Below are positions 17,233-25,027 of a stretch of 64,000 bases of DNA, piece by piece. The stretch is from positions 1 to 64,000 of the forward strand of contig DAXETV010000024.1 of NCBI GenBank assembly GCA_051155775.1. The letters run 5' to 3'. The DNA is from CAYSCZ01 sp051155775 (GTDB taxonomy: Bacteria; Bacteroidota; Bacteroidia; Cytophagales; Cyclobacteriaceae). Under the pieces are notes generated by a model. That model saw only the letters and a list, made by a program, of their open reading frames with translations, searched no databases and was not told the origin of the DNA. Made by a program: the position numbers and the translations under genes. Numbering within the stretch: position 1 is the stretch's first letter; each line of letters opens with the position of its first letter.

Positions 17233-17718
17233 TTATGATTTTTCAGCCCCCTCATCTTTGGTACCTAATTGATCAAGATCATTTTGCCTCATAAATTCCA
17301 GCACACTCCTGGCCTGATCAACACTAAGTCTTTGATCCGGCATCTTTACTTTAGCTTTTTGTAATAATGAGTGTGCCAATGAATCGACTTCAACCATTAG
17401 GTTCACATTTATAATCATGTTCATAATCCAGTCGGGGTGCCTGCGGTTCGTGATCCCTGCCCATCCGGGGCCAACCATTTCTTCTTCTGTCAGATGATGA
17501 CATGTTGTGCATTGGTTTTCATATATTTCTTTACCCTGAGAAACCATTTCTTCATCCAATGGATCATCGATGGTCACATATTTTATTGTCCCCTTTGGTA
17601 ATTCGTCAGTAGTTTCTGTAGCTGAAGTTTCTTCAGACTGTCCGGACTGCTTTGGGCCTCCACATGAAATGATTAACAAGGAAAAAATTATAAAAACCAG
17701 GAAATTTAAAATTTTCAT
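17233..17718 (-). CDS. cytochrome c class I lipoprotein
   Basis: 161 residues. The signal peptide ends in a lipobox (IISC, C19), so the protein should be anchored to a membrane facing the periplasm. One covalent haem site, CTTCH (C70, C73, H74), is followed by a probable axial Met in VKMPDQ (M126). This is the small monohaem cytochrome c fold used as an electron carrier or sensor subunit. A Ser/Thr/Glu-rich linker (20-45) separates the lipid anchor from the domain. No oxidase genes are next to it. Confidence 0.88.
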   Translation of the reverse strand: MKILNFLVFIIFSLLIISCGGPKQSGQSEETSATETTDELPKGTIKYVTIDDPLDEEMVSQGKEIYENQCTTCHHLTEEEMVGPGWAGITNRRHPDWIMNMIINVNLMVEVDSLAHSLLQKAKVKMPDQRLSVDQARSVLEFMRQNDLDQLGTKDEGAEKS

Positions 17719-17853
17719 AATAATCGAATTTAGGTTGTCTATGAGTAAAAGTCTTCATATAATTATACGGAAAATTCAATACAATTACATATTCTTTTTG
17801 AAGATATTCGATTATTATTATTACAATCTATTGCTCCAGGGCCTATAAAAAAC

Positions 17854-18087
17854 CTAACTGGAGATTAGAAGGGGATAAAGGATGGACGGGGCTGAAAATT
17901 TTTTAGTAACAATAACTTTACAATCTCCGAGATGGCAAGCATTGAGTTGACCATCACCCAGCAAAATAGTGACTATTTCCTTATTCTCCTGATCCATAAA
18001 TCCGAAATAGCTTCTATTAGGCTTTATACCTCGTTCCTGAAGCTCTTTATTAACATTATTACTGATAAAAAACAGAATTTTATTCAT
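17854..18087 (-). CDS. hypothetical 77-residue protein
   Basis: Open frame in an otherwise gene-free 460-bp gap, starting MNKILFFISNNV. It has two Cys residues in NACHLGDCK (about 50-58) and no signal peptide. The last 15 residues are low in coding character. I do not recognise it, and it may be spurious. No neighbour suggests a role. Confidence 0.4.
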   Translation of the reverse strand: MNKILFFISNNVNKELQERGIKPNRSYFGFMDQENKEIVTILLGDGQLNACHLGDCKVIVTKKFSAPSILYPLLISS

Positions 18088-18176
18088 TTTAATTGCTGGT
18101 TAATTACAAAGCTAAGCGATGCTTAGACTAAGTTAATAGGGTAAGGTATTAATTAAGAATTAAAAAAATTAAAATA

Positions 18177-18932
18177 CTACCTGACAATTTTCCAGGTTAT
18201 ACCTGATTCAATGAACCAATCACTAACCGCATCATTCTTTCCTTGTCCTCCATAAATGTCCAATTGAATTTGGTTGTTGATCAGATATGATAATCCAGTA
18301 TCCCATTTAATGTCAAAATCAGTGCTACTATATTCTCCGTATGTTTCAATAAAGCCGCCAATGTTATTAGTGAATGCAAAAGAAAAATTAACCACATAGC
18401 TACCCGTCGGTGAAGCTTCATTACCATTCCAGGTCACGCCCCAATTGGTAGCTAATTGAAACTTTTCGGTTATGCTCTGACTATGCAGCAGTGTTAGCGA
18501 ACTACCTAGGCTTGATGGACGATATTCTTCTGATACCCAATCAAAGATAAAATCAGTAAGTATGGCAAAAGAGGGTTGGAAATTTTCACCCTTATAAATA
18601 CCGTAACGAAAACCAGCATTCCATTGACTCAAACCTCCAAAATTATTCTCCGTTAATTCAGCTTTTATCTCATCTTGTCTGATGGTAAAAGAATTATGAA
18701 TCTCAAAATTTTCCAGCACGCCAAAACGGGAATAAAAATTTTGCTGGGTTGCATTGCCGGATTGTGAAGGGGAATCAAATGAAAAGTATCCAAAGCCGGC
18801 CTGGATTTGGATATTGCCCTTTTCAAGAATCTTAGCATTGAAAGCCTGACCCGGTCTGTCACTTGCTACCTGACCAAATATACTGTTGGTTAGAAAGGAA
18901 AGAAAAAAAGATAATACTACAACTCTAATCAC
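18177..18932 (-). CDS. outer-membrane beta-barrel protein, phenol-degradation MetA-like (PF13557 type)
   Basis: 251 residues with a signal peptide (about 1-21, ending SIFGQ). The mature start VASDRPGQAFNA and the alternating hydrophobic/polar strands through to the C-terminal ITWKIVR are typical of the MetA-pathway/transporter barrel family common in Bacteroidota. These proteins sit in the outer membrane; the family name does not establish a role in phenol degradation. The gene is monocistronic, downstream in orientation of msrB with a 37-bp gap. Confidence 0.7.
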   Translation of the reverse strand: MIRVVVLSFFLSFLTNSIFGQVASDRPGQAFNAKILEKGNIQIQAGFGYFSFDSPSQSGNATQQNFYSRFGVLENFEIHNSFTIRQDEIKAELTENNFGGLSQWNAGFRYGIYKGENFQPSFAILTDFIFDWVSEEYRPSSLGSSLTLLHSQSITEKFQLATNWGVTWNGNEASPTGSYVVNFSFAFTNNIGGFIETYGEYSSTDFDIKWDTGLSYLINNQIQLDIYGGQGKNDAVSDWFIESGITWKIVR

Positions 18933-18969
18933 GGCGACCTTTGATTAGGAGTAGCAATATAATTAATAC

Positions 18970-19464
18970 CTACTTACTTTCATTAAACGCTTGTGCAATA
19001 AATAAAAGACTTGCCGAATTCACACAAAGGCGTGTTTGTTTGGATGTGAAGCCCTCACCTCTAAATACATGACCAAGGTGTCCACCACAGTTAGCACATA
19101 AAATTTCCGTCCGGTATCCATCTGCATCTGTTTTTTCTTCCACGGATCCCTGAATGAAATCATCAAAACTAGGCCATCCAGTCCTGGAGTCGAACTTATC
19201 CTCAGATTTGAAAAGTGGCAGATTGCATTGTCTGCAGATGTATGTTCCATCAGCTTTTAAATCATAATATTCACCGGTATATGCCCGTTCTGTACCTTTT
19301 TTATTGATTACATAATGCGCTAACTGGCCCAACTCATTATAATTTTGTTCATTGTAAATTACCGAAGGAAAATTTTTTATAAAATTGTCATCCTTTGTGC
19401 TCTTTTGTGCACAGGCATTGGATAATACAATTATTAACAAACATAACGATGGTAATATTCTCAT
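18970..19464 (-). CDS. msrB: peptide-methionine (R)-S-oxide reductase, exported
   Basis: 164 residues from ATG at 19464, chosen because it starts a signal peptide with a lipobox-like NAC motif (VLSNACAQ); a frame extension to 19542 adds 26 unlikely residues. MsrB hallmarks are present: zinc pairs CRQC and CANC, GWPSF, GHLGHVF and the catalytic Cys in RLCVNSASL. It reduces methionine-R-sulfoxide, here probably in the periplasm or at the membrane. The gene is divergent from a small secreted protein gene 88 bp away. Confidence 0.93.
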   Translation of the reverse strand: MRILPSLCLLIIVLSNACAQKSTKDDNFIKNFPSVIYNEQNYNELGQLAHYVINKKGTERAYTGEYYDLKADGTYICRQCNLPLFKSEDKFDSRTGWPSFDDFIQGSVEEKTDADGYRTEILCANCGGHLGHVFRGEGFTSKQTRLCVNSASLLFIAQAFNESK

Positions 19465-19552
19465 AACTTTCAATTTTATTCTCTTGTAACAGTATTGGAA
19501 AATAATGGTTTCATTGTTCATATATAGTAAACAACAATTCATTCAATAAGTC

Positions 19553-19933
19553 ATGTTAATTACAATATCTCTGCTGATAACCTTTCTTCTGCAGCATAGC
19601 GCTTCTGAGCAAGAAGATTGGATGAAAGTAAAAGAGGATTTTCATATGGCCCTGGCATTAACTTTTCATCCTGCGGAGGAAGGGAACCTCCAACCATTGA
19701 AAGATGATTATAAATCTCTTGTTAAACTGTCCTCGGAATGGAAGGGTATGCCACTGCCGCGGAATTATAAAAACCCGGCAATGAGAGATAACCTTATCCT
19801 ATTACATAATTTAAGTAAAGGGATATCTGAACTTATCAAAGAGAATAAAGACGAAAGCCTACTGATGGAAGCAATAATAAAACTTCACGATCAATACCAT
19901 AAGATTGAGCAGATGATCTATGACCTAAAGTGA
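19553..19933 (+). CDS. small secreted helical protein of unknown function
   Basis: 126 residues with a signal peptide (about 1-17). The mature part is all helical by appearance (DWMKVKEDFHMALALTFHP, then helices at about 45-60, 75-95 and 100-125) and resembles the size and layout of four-helix-bundle periplasmic proteins such as apo-cytochrome c'-like folds. No CxxCH motif was found, so no covalent haem. His residues recur (H30, H38, H112, H116 region) and may bind metal; this is speculative. I do not recognise the family. Confidence 0.65.
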   Translation: MLITISLLITFLLQHSASEQEDWMKVKEDFHMALALTFHPAEEGNLQPLKDDYKSLVKLSSEWKGMPLPRNYKNPAMRDNLILLHNLSKGISELIKENKDESLLMEAIIKLHDQYHKIEQMIYDLK

Positions 19934-19934
19934 G

Positions 19935-20099
19935 TTATTGCTTAGCATTTTTTAGGTATGCCAGTGCCTCCTCCGGGGTCTTATCCTGGTGATATAAATA
20001 TCCCAATTTAGCGTGCGGATGTAAACAATCCTTAAGTTTTTTGTATTGATTAACCCAGTAATGAAAACTTATACCTTGTGATTTAATCATTTTTTTCAT
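19935..20099 (-). CDS. 54-residue small protein
   Basis: Open frame from ATG at 20099 to TAA at 19935, beginning MKKMIKSQGISF. It is rich in Lys, Tyr and His (HYWVNQYKKL, HPHAKLGYLYH) and ends in a helix TPEEALAYLKNAKQ. It fills the gap between two rightward genes and its stop lies 1 bp past the neighbouring gene. I do not recognise it. Base composition looks coding; confidence is limited by size. Confidence 0.5.
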   Translation of the reverse strand: MKKMIKSQGISFHYWVNQYKKLKDCLHPHAKLGYLYHQDKTPEEALAYLKNAKQ

Positions 20100-20188
20100 G
20101 CTAACAAATTTAGCATAAACTAAATAATTTAGTAATATTTTCTATTCTGAATTAAAAACTTTAAACGAATAAACTGGTTCATTTAACC

Positions 20189-20398
20189 ATGGAAGCATTT
20201 ATAATTTTTATATTCATCTTAAAGATTATCGTCTTTGGTATCACCACGCTGGCAGTCATCAAAATGACTAAAAAGAAGAAGACACCATTTGATTTTTACG
20301 CACTAATCAATAACCAGGAATATTTAGGAAATAAAAGCGATGCCAAACTTAAAAAGGGCAGATCATTCTTAATGAAAAGTACTTATCGTGTAAAATAA
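20189..20398 (+). CDS. small single-pass membrane protein
   Basis: 69 residues. One hydrophobic helix (about 3-24) is followed by a strongly basic region (KMTKKKKT), which predicts the C-terminus inside the cell, and a short soluble tail. No family is recognised. It precedes the trp leader by 60 bp but faces its own strand context. It is probably unrelated to tryptophan synthesis. Confidence 0.55.
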   Translation: MEAFIIFIFILKIIVFGITTLAVIKMTKKKKTPFDFYALINNQEYLGNKSDAKLKKGRSFLMKSTYRVK

Positions 20399-20420
20399 TT
20401 TCTGAGATTATAAATTATTC

Positions 20421-20451
20421 TTTCATCAAAATCTTTTCTTCATTACTTTAG
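20421..20451 (+). promoter_or_regulatory. trp operon promoter (Bacteroidota type)
   Basis: A -7 element TACTTTAG (20444-20451) matches TAnnTTTG except one base. A weak -33 element TTTC (20421-20424) lies 19 nt upstream. The element ends 7 nt before the leader-peptide ATG, so transcription probably starts at or within a few bases of that ATG. Confidence 0.6.
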
Positions 20452-20458
20452 CCACAAG

Positions 20459-20518
20459 ATGATATTAAAGAACAAAAATATATGGTGGTGTACTGTCATT
20501 AACGATTTCGTTCGATAG
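20459..20518 (+). CDS. trpL: trp leader peptide with tandem Trp codons
   Basis: 19-residue peptide MILKNKNIWWCTVINDFVR. Trp codons 9 and 10 (TGG TGG, 20483-20488) are adjacent, the signature of a ribosome-mediated attenuator. The stop codon TAG (20516-20518) overlaps the 5' strand of the predicted antiterminator. A terminator lies 30 nt downstream and trpE follows. The role is to sense charged Trp-tRNA by ribosome stalling. The ATG is within about 10 nt of the inferred transcription start. Confidence 0.88.
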   Translation: MILKNKNIWWCTVINDFVR

Positions 20519-20559
20519 CAGCCTCATATTAACATTTATAAAATATTAAACCCGCTGCT
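20517..20559 (+). promoter_or_regulatory. trp antiterminator pairing
   Basis: AGCAGC (20517-20522) is exactly complementary to GCTGCT (20554-20559), which is part of the terminator 5' arm and loop. A ribosome stalled at the Trp codons leaves AGCAGC free and prevents the terminator; a ribosome at the stop codon covers it. The pairing is short (6 bp), so this is inference. Confidence 0.6.
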
Positions 20560-20575
20560 TAGCGGGTTTTTTTTT
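20549..20575 (+). terminator. trp attenuator terminator
   Basis: AACCCGCT and AGCGGGTT form an 8-bp stem with a GCTT loop, followed by a run of T residues to 20575. It ends 6 bp before the trpE start codon, so it acts between the leader peptide and the structural genes. Confidence 0.9.
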
Positions 20576-20581
20576 GACGTT

Positions 20582-21991
20582 ATGAAAGAATACAAGTTAA
20601 AATTACACTATCAAAAACTTCTGGCGGATACGGTTACGCCTGTCTCCATCTATTTAAGGCTACGAGACAAATTCGCCAAATCATTCCTGCTAGAAAGTTC
20701 TGATTATCACACCCATGAGGAAAGTTTCTCTTTTGTTTGTTGTCAACCGCTAGCCTCTTTCCTGGTTTGTGGCCATCAGATAGAGACCATTCTGATGGAT
20801 GAACATACAACCAAAAAAATTCACGAAAAAACAGATTTATTGAACGACCTGAAATCGTTTACCCAATCTTTTAATATCGATAAAAAATCTCCTTTAAGAA
20901 GCATTGGTCATGGATTATTTGGATACATATCTTTTGATGCCGTTCAATATTTTGAAGACATTGCGTTTAATCGAGAAAAACCAAATCCATCGGAAATCCC
21001 GCTCATACATTACACTTTTTTTAAGTATGTGATTGCGCTGGACCATTTTAAAAATGAATTACACATCATCGAGTATTGTGCTGAGGGGGAGCCCAGTAAG
21101 ATTCATGAATTGGAACAACTGATCGAGAACAGGCCATCACCACATTATCAGTTCAATACAGAAGGTTCGGTAGAATCAAATCTGAATAATGATGAGTTTC
21201 TGGAAATCGTTAAAAAAGGCATACATCATTGTGACATCGGAGACGTATTCCAGGTTGTCTTTTCAAGACGCTTTTCAACAAAATTTAAAGGCGATGAATT
21301 TCAGGTTTACCGGGCATTACGGTCCATAAATCCTTCTCCCTATTTGTTTTATTTTGATTATGGAAATTTTAAAATATTTGGATCGTCCCCTGAAGCTCAA
21401 CTGGTCATTAAAAATGACCTGGCCACCATTTATCCGATAGCTGGCACATTCAAGCGAACAGGGAATGATGACGAAGATCGGGAAGCCGCTCAGAGATTAT
21501 TGGATGACCCAAAAGAAAATTCCGAACATATAATGCTCGTAGACCTGGCAAGAAATGACCTGAGCCGTGTGGGCTCAGCAGTAACTGTAGAAACTTACAA
21601 AGAAGTTCAGTATTTCTCCCACGTAATCCATTTGGTATCGAAAGTTACGGGAAAGGTCAATGACCCATCAAAAAACCTTGATTTGGTAGCCGGAACATTT
21701 CCTGCCGGCACATTATCAGGAGCCCCAAAACACCGGGCAATGGAGCTGATAGACCAATATGAACCGACCAAAAGAGGGTATTATGGCGGAGCAATTGGGT
21801 TCATGGATTTTGAAGGCCACTTCAATCACGCCATAATGATCCGGTCTTTTCTGAGCCAGGGAAATACCTTACATTTTCAAGCAGGTGCCGGCATTGTGTC
21901 AAAATCTAATCCTGAAAGTGAAGTACAGGAGGTTTATAATAAATTAGCTGCGCTGCAATCTGCACTAAAACTGGCAGAAAACATATCATGA
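20582..21991 (+). CDS. trpE: anthranilate synthase component I
   Basis: 469 residues, normal length. It converts chorismate to anthranilate with ammonia delivered by TrpG. The N-terminal Trp-feedback motif LLES (36-39) is present, and the chorismate-binding half contains the usual QVVFSRRF, FGSSPEAQL, PIAGTFKRTG, HIMLVDLARNDLSRVG and GTLSGAPKHRAMELI segments. Together these support anthranilate rather than p-aminobenzoate synthesis. It is the first gene of the attenuated operon and overlaps trpG by 4 bp, which suggests coupled translation of the two subunits. Confidence 0.95.
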   Translation: MKEYKLKLHYQKLLADTVTPVSIYLRLRDKFAKSFLLESSDYHTHEESFSFVCCQPLASFLVCGHQIETILMDEHTTKKIHEKTDLLNDLKSFTQSFNIDKKSPLRSIGHGLFGYISFDAVQYFEDIAFNREKPNPSEIPLIHYTFFKYVIALDHFKNELHIIEYCAEGEPSKIHELEQLIENRPSPHYQFNTEGSVESNLNNDEFLEIVKKGIHHCDIGDVFQVVFSRRFSTKFKGDEFQVYRALRSINPSPYLFYFDYGNFKIFGSSPEAQLVIKNDLATIYPIAGTFKRTGNDDEDREAAQRLLDDPKENSEHIMLVDLARNDLSRVGSAVTVETYKEVQYFSHVIHLVSKVTGKVNDPSKNLDLVAGTFPAGTLSGAPKHRAMELIDQYEPTKRGYYGGAIGFMDFEGHFNHAIMIRSFLSQGNTLHFQAGAGIVSKSNPESEVQEVYNKLAALQSALKLAENIS

Positions 21992-22554
21992 AAGTACTTG
22001 TAATAGACAATTATGACTCCTTTACGTACAATCTGGTGCATATAATCAGAGCATTGGGTTATAGCCCTGACATTTACAGAAATGACAAAATTTCAATTGA
22101 GCAGGTAGAAAAATATGATAAAATATTGCTATCCCCCGGGCCGGGCGTGCCATCTGAAGCGGGCTTTATGCCTTCGATTATAGAACAGTATAAAAATACA
22201 AAAAGCATCCTTGGTGTCTGTCTGGGTCATCAGGCCATTGGAGAGGCATTTAATTCAAAAATTTATAATTTACCGATCGTATTTCATGGTATCACTACTG
22301 ACATACAAGTCACAATCGAAGATTCATTATTTAAAGGGTTGCCTAAAAGATTTAGCGTTTGTAGGTATCATTCATGGGTCATTGATAAAAATACCATTGA
22401 TAATAATGAATTAGAGATTACCAGTGTGGATGATGAAGGTACTATTATGGGTGTAAGACATAAGAATCTGGATATTAAAGGTGTACAATTCCATCCTGAA
22501 TCTGTTATGACTGCGCATGGAATCCAGATGATGAAAAACTGGTTGACGGATTAA
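21988..22554 (+). CDS. trpG: anthranilate synthase component II (glutamine amidotransferase)
   Basis: 188 residues, a class I amidotransferase. The catalytic triad is visible: C78 in GVCLGHQ, H169 and E171 in QFHPES. The oxyanion region is LLSPGPGVP. It supplies ammonia to TrpE. It overlaps trpE by 4 bp and is 2 bp from trpD. It could also serve aminodeoxychorismate synthase, as TrpG does in some bacteria; nothing here excludes that. Confidence 0.94.
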   Translation: MKVLVIDNYDSFTYNLVHIIRALGYSPDIYRNDKISIEQVEKYDKILLSPGPGVPSEAGFMPSIIEQYKNTKSILGVCLGHQAIGEAFNSKIYNLPIVFHGITTDIQVTIEDSLFKGLPKRFSVCRYHSWVIDKNTIDNNELEITSVDDEGTIMGVRHKNLDIKGVQFHPESVMTAHGIQMMKNWLTD

Positions 22555-22556
22555 TC

Positions 22557-23570
22557 ATGAAAGAAGTATTAAATAAGTTATTCGAATATCAATCCCTGCC
22601 CAAAAAAGAGGCGCGGGAAATCCTGGTGAGTTTAGCTCAGGGCAAGTACAACAATTCTGAGATGGCAGCCTTCCTAACTGTTTACCTCATGAGAAGTATA
22701 ACGGTAGATGAACTGGCCGGTTTTAGAGATGCCATGTTAGAGTTATGTACACCATTGGACACCTCAGACTATAGCGTTATTGATTTATGCGGAACTGGTG
22801 GTGATGGAAAAAACACATTTAACATATCCACCCTGTCTTCATTCGTTGTCGCTGCCTCCGGTCAAAAAGTTACGAAACATGGTAATAATAGCGTCTCCTC
22901 AGTTTGTGGTTCATCAAATTTGCTGGCACATTTCGGATATCAATTTACAAATAACAAGGACACTTTGATCAGGAATCTTGAAGAACTGGGCATCTGCTTC
23001 CTTCATGCACCTTTGTTTCATCCAGCAATGAAAAATGTTGCCCCAATACGCAAAGAGCTGGGCATAAAAACTTTTTTCAATATGCTTGGCCCAATGGTCA
23101 ACCCTGCATCCCCGGAGAACCAGCTGGTTGGCGTATTTAATCTGGAGCTGGCCAGGTTATATGGTTATTTATATCAACAAACAAATAAAAACTTCGCTAT
23201 CATACACTCCCTGGATGGTTATGACGAGGTATCCCTCACCGGGCCATTCAAGATCATCACCAGAGATTATGAGAAGATTGTATCACCAAATGATTTAGGG
23301 CTAAAATCAATCGATCAAAAAGCTTTGCATGGAGGTAAATCCGTTGAGGACTCTGCAAAAATGTTCACCAACATCTTATCAGGAAATGGGTCTCAGGCGC
23401 AAAATGATGTTGTGCTGGCTAACGCAGGGTTAGCAATTTATGTGGGTAAAAAACTATCGTCTATCCATGATGGCATAATCCAGGCAAAAGAAGCGTTAGA
23501 GTCAGGAAAAGCCTATGCTGTATTTAAAAAACTAGTTTCCACCCAACAAAATACCTACAACTTAAACTAA
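22557..23570 (+). CDS. trpD: anthranilate phosphoribosyltransferase
   Basis: 337 residues, the usual size. It transfers phosphoribose from PRPP to anthranilate. The PRPP-binding motif GTGGDGKNTFNIST (about 76-89) and the following KHGNNSVSS are intact, as is the C-terminal region. It is the third gene of the operon and is separate from TrpG (the two are fused in enteric bacteria). Confidence 0.95.
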   Translation: MKEVLNKLFEYQSLPKKEAREILVSLAQGKYNNSEMAAFLTVYLMRSITVDELAGFRDAMLELCTPLDTSDYSVIDLCGTGGDGKNTFNISTLSSFVVAASGQKVTKHGNNSVSSVCGSSNLLAHFGYQFTNNKDTLIRNLEELGICFLHAPLFHPAMKNVAPIRKELGIKTFFNMLGPMVNPASPENQLVGVFNLELARLYGYLYQQTNKNFAIIHSLDGYDEVSLTGPFKIITRDYEKIVSPNDLGLKSIDQKALHGGKSVEDSAKMFTNILSGNGSQAQNDVVLANAGLAIYVGKKLSSIHDGIIQAKEALESGKAYAVFKKLVSTQQNTYNLN

Positions 23571-23576
23571 AAATCT

Positions 23577-24386
23577 ATGAATATACTGGATGAAATAGCA
23601 GCATTCAAAAAGGAAGAGGTTAAAGAAAGAAAAAGCCTGTTTCCGGAAAAACTACTTGAGCAAAGCATATACTTTCAAACGAAACCTGTTTCCTTGAACA
23701 AATATTTAGGCCGGGAAGATAAAGCGGGGATAATTGCAGAAATAAAAAAGCGTTCACCCTCTGCCGGTGATATTAATCCATATGCTTCATTAGAAAGAAT
23801 ATCCATTGGTTATATGCAGGCCGGGGCATCGGGCTTATCTGTACTCACTGACAAAAAATATTTTAATGGTAAAAATGAAGACCTGACCACCGCAAGAAAC
23901 TTCAACTTCTGCCCTATTATAAGAAAAGATTTTATCATTGACGAATATCAAATTGTTGAGGCAAAATCTATCGGTGCAGACGTTATATTATTGATTGCTT
24001 CAATCTTATCAAAACATGAATGTGAGTATCTGGCAAAAAAAGCTAAATCGCTGGGATTGGAAGTACTCCTTGAGATTCATACCAAAAATGAAATCGATTA
24101 TTTTAATGACTGGATCGACATTGTTGGTGTCAACAACCGTGATTTGAAAACTTTTAAAACAGATGTGGAAACTTCTAAAAAACTTGCAGATTTGATACCA
24201 GCTAACGTCACAAAAATATCTGAAAGTGGGATCAGTGATCCACAAATAATTATCGAGTTAAAGAATTTTGGTTATTCCGGATTCCTCATCGGAGAATATT
24301 TTATGAAGCATGGAAGACCTGAGAAAATTTGCAAAAACCTGATTGATAGCGTCAATCGTCTTGAAAGTATTCAACAGAATACCTAA
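23577..24386 (+). CDS. trpC: indole-3-glycerol phosphate synthase
   Basis: 269 residues, a (beta/alpha)8 barrel that closes the pyrrole ring with loss of CO2. Conserved segments are AEIKKRSPSAGDI (first catalytic Lys region), SVLTDKKYFNG, RKDFIIDEYQI, GVNNRDLKTF, SESGI and GFLIGEYFM. It is not fused to TrpF, unlike in E. coli. It sits 6 bp after trpD and 11 bp before trpF. Confidence 0.95.
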   Translation: MNILDEIAAFKKEEVKERKSLFPEKLLEQSIYFQTKPVSLNKYLGREDKAGIIAEIKKRSPSAGDINPYASLERISIGYMQAGASGLSVLTDKKYFNGKNEDLTTARNFNFCPIIRKDFIIDEYQIVEAKSIGADVILLIASILSKHECEYLAKKAKSLGLEVLLEIHTKNEIDYFNDWIDIVGVNNRDLKTFKTDVETSKKLADLIPANVTKISESGISDPQIIIELKNFGYSGFLIGEYFMKHGRPEKICKNLIDSVNRLESIQQNT

Positions 24387-24397
24387 CGCTATTTGGT

Positions 24398-25024
24398 ATG
24401 AAATGGAAAGTATGTGGAATGAAGTTTCCAAAAAACATTTTGCAAGTAAGCGTACTGCAACCTGACTTCATGGGTTTTATATTTTATCCGCCCTCCTCGC
24501 GCTATGTTGAGGCGTTGGACAACAAAAAAGCTATTTTAAACATAGACCCGGGCATCAAAAAAGTTGGTGTATTTGTAAATCCTTTGAAGGACACAGTCCT
24601 GAAAAAAGCTGATGAGTATAAACTGGACTACATTCAACTTCATGGCGGTGAATCGCCTGAATTTTGTGATATGATCAGGTCTAAACAATTAGGTGTAATA
24701 AAGGTGTTCTCAGTGCATGATACATTAGACCACAAAAAAATCAGGCAATTTGATGATGTAGCTGATTATTACTTATTTGATACAATAACTAAAAAATTCG
24801 GAGGAAGTGGTAAGCACTTCGATTGGGGAATATTAAATGAATATGACAGGGAAAAGGCATTCTTAATAAGTGGTGGTATTGAAACCATAGATCTTTCTGA
24901 AATAAAAGAGAAAAATTGGCCCAAATTCATAGGTATTGATGTAAATAGTAGATTTGAATTTAATCCGGGCCTCAAAAATGTTTTTGAATTGAAGGAACTC
25001 AAGGAAGCGATATTAAAAATTTGA
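24398..25024 (+). CDS. trpF: phosphoribosylanthranilate isomerase
   Basis: 208 residues. It performs the Amadori rearrangement before TrpC. The general base Cys is in KVCGMK (C6) and the general acid Asp is in GIDVNSRFE near the C-terminus; the loop IQLHGGES is also typical. The start MKWKVCGMK places the catalytic Cys at its normal position. It lies 3 bp upstream of trpB. Confidence 0.93.
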   Translation: MKWKVCGMKFPKNILQVSVLQPDFMGFIFYPPSSRYVEALDNKKAILNIDPGIKKVGVFVNPLKDTVLKKADEYKLDYIQLHGGESPEFCDMIRSKQLGVIKVFSVHDTLDHKKIRQFDDVADYYLFDTITKKFGGSGKHFDWGILNEYDREKAFLISGGIETIDLSEIKEKNWPKFIGIDVNSRFEFNPGLKNVFELKELKEAILKI

Positions 25025-25027
25025 ATT

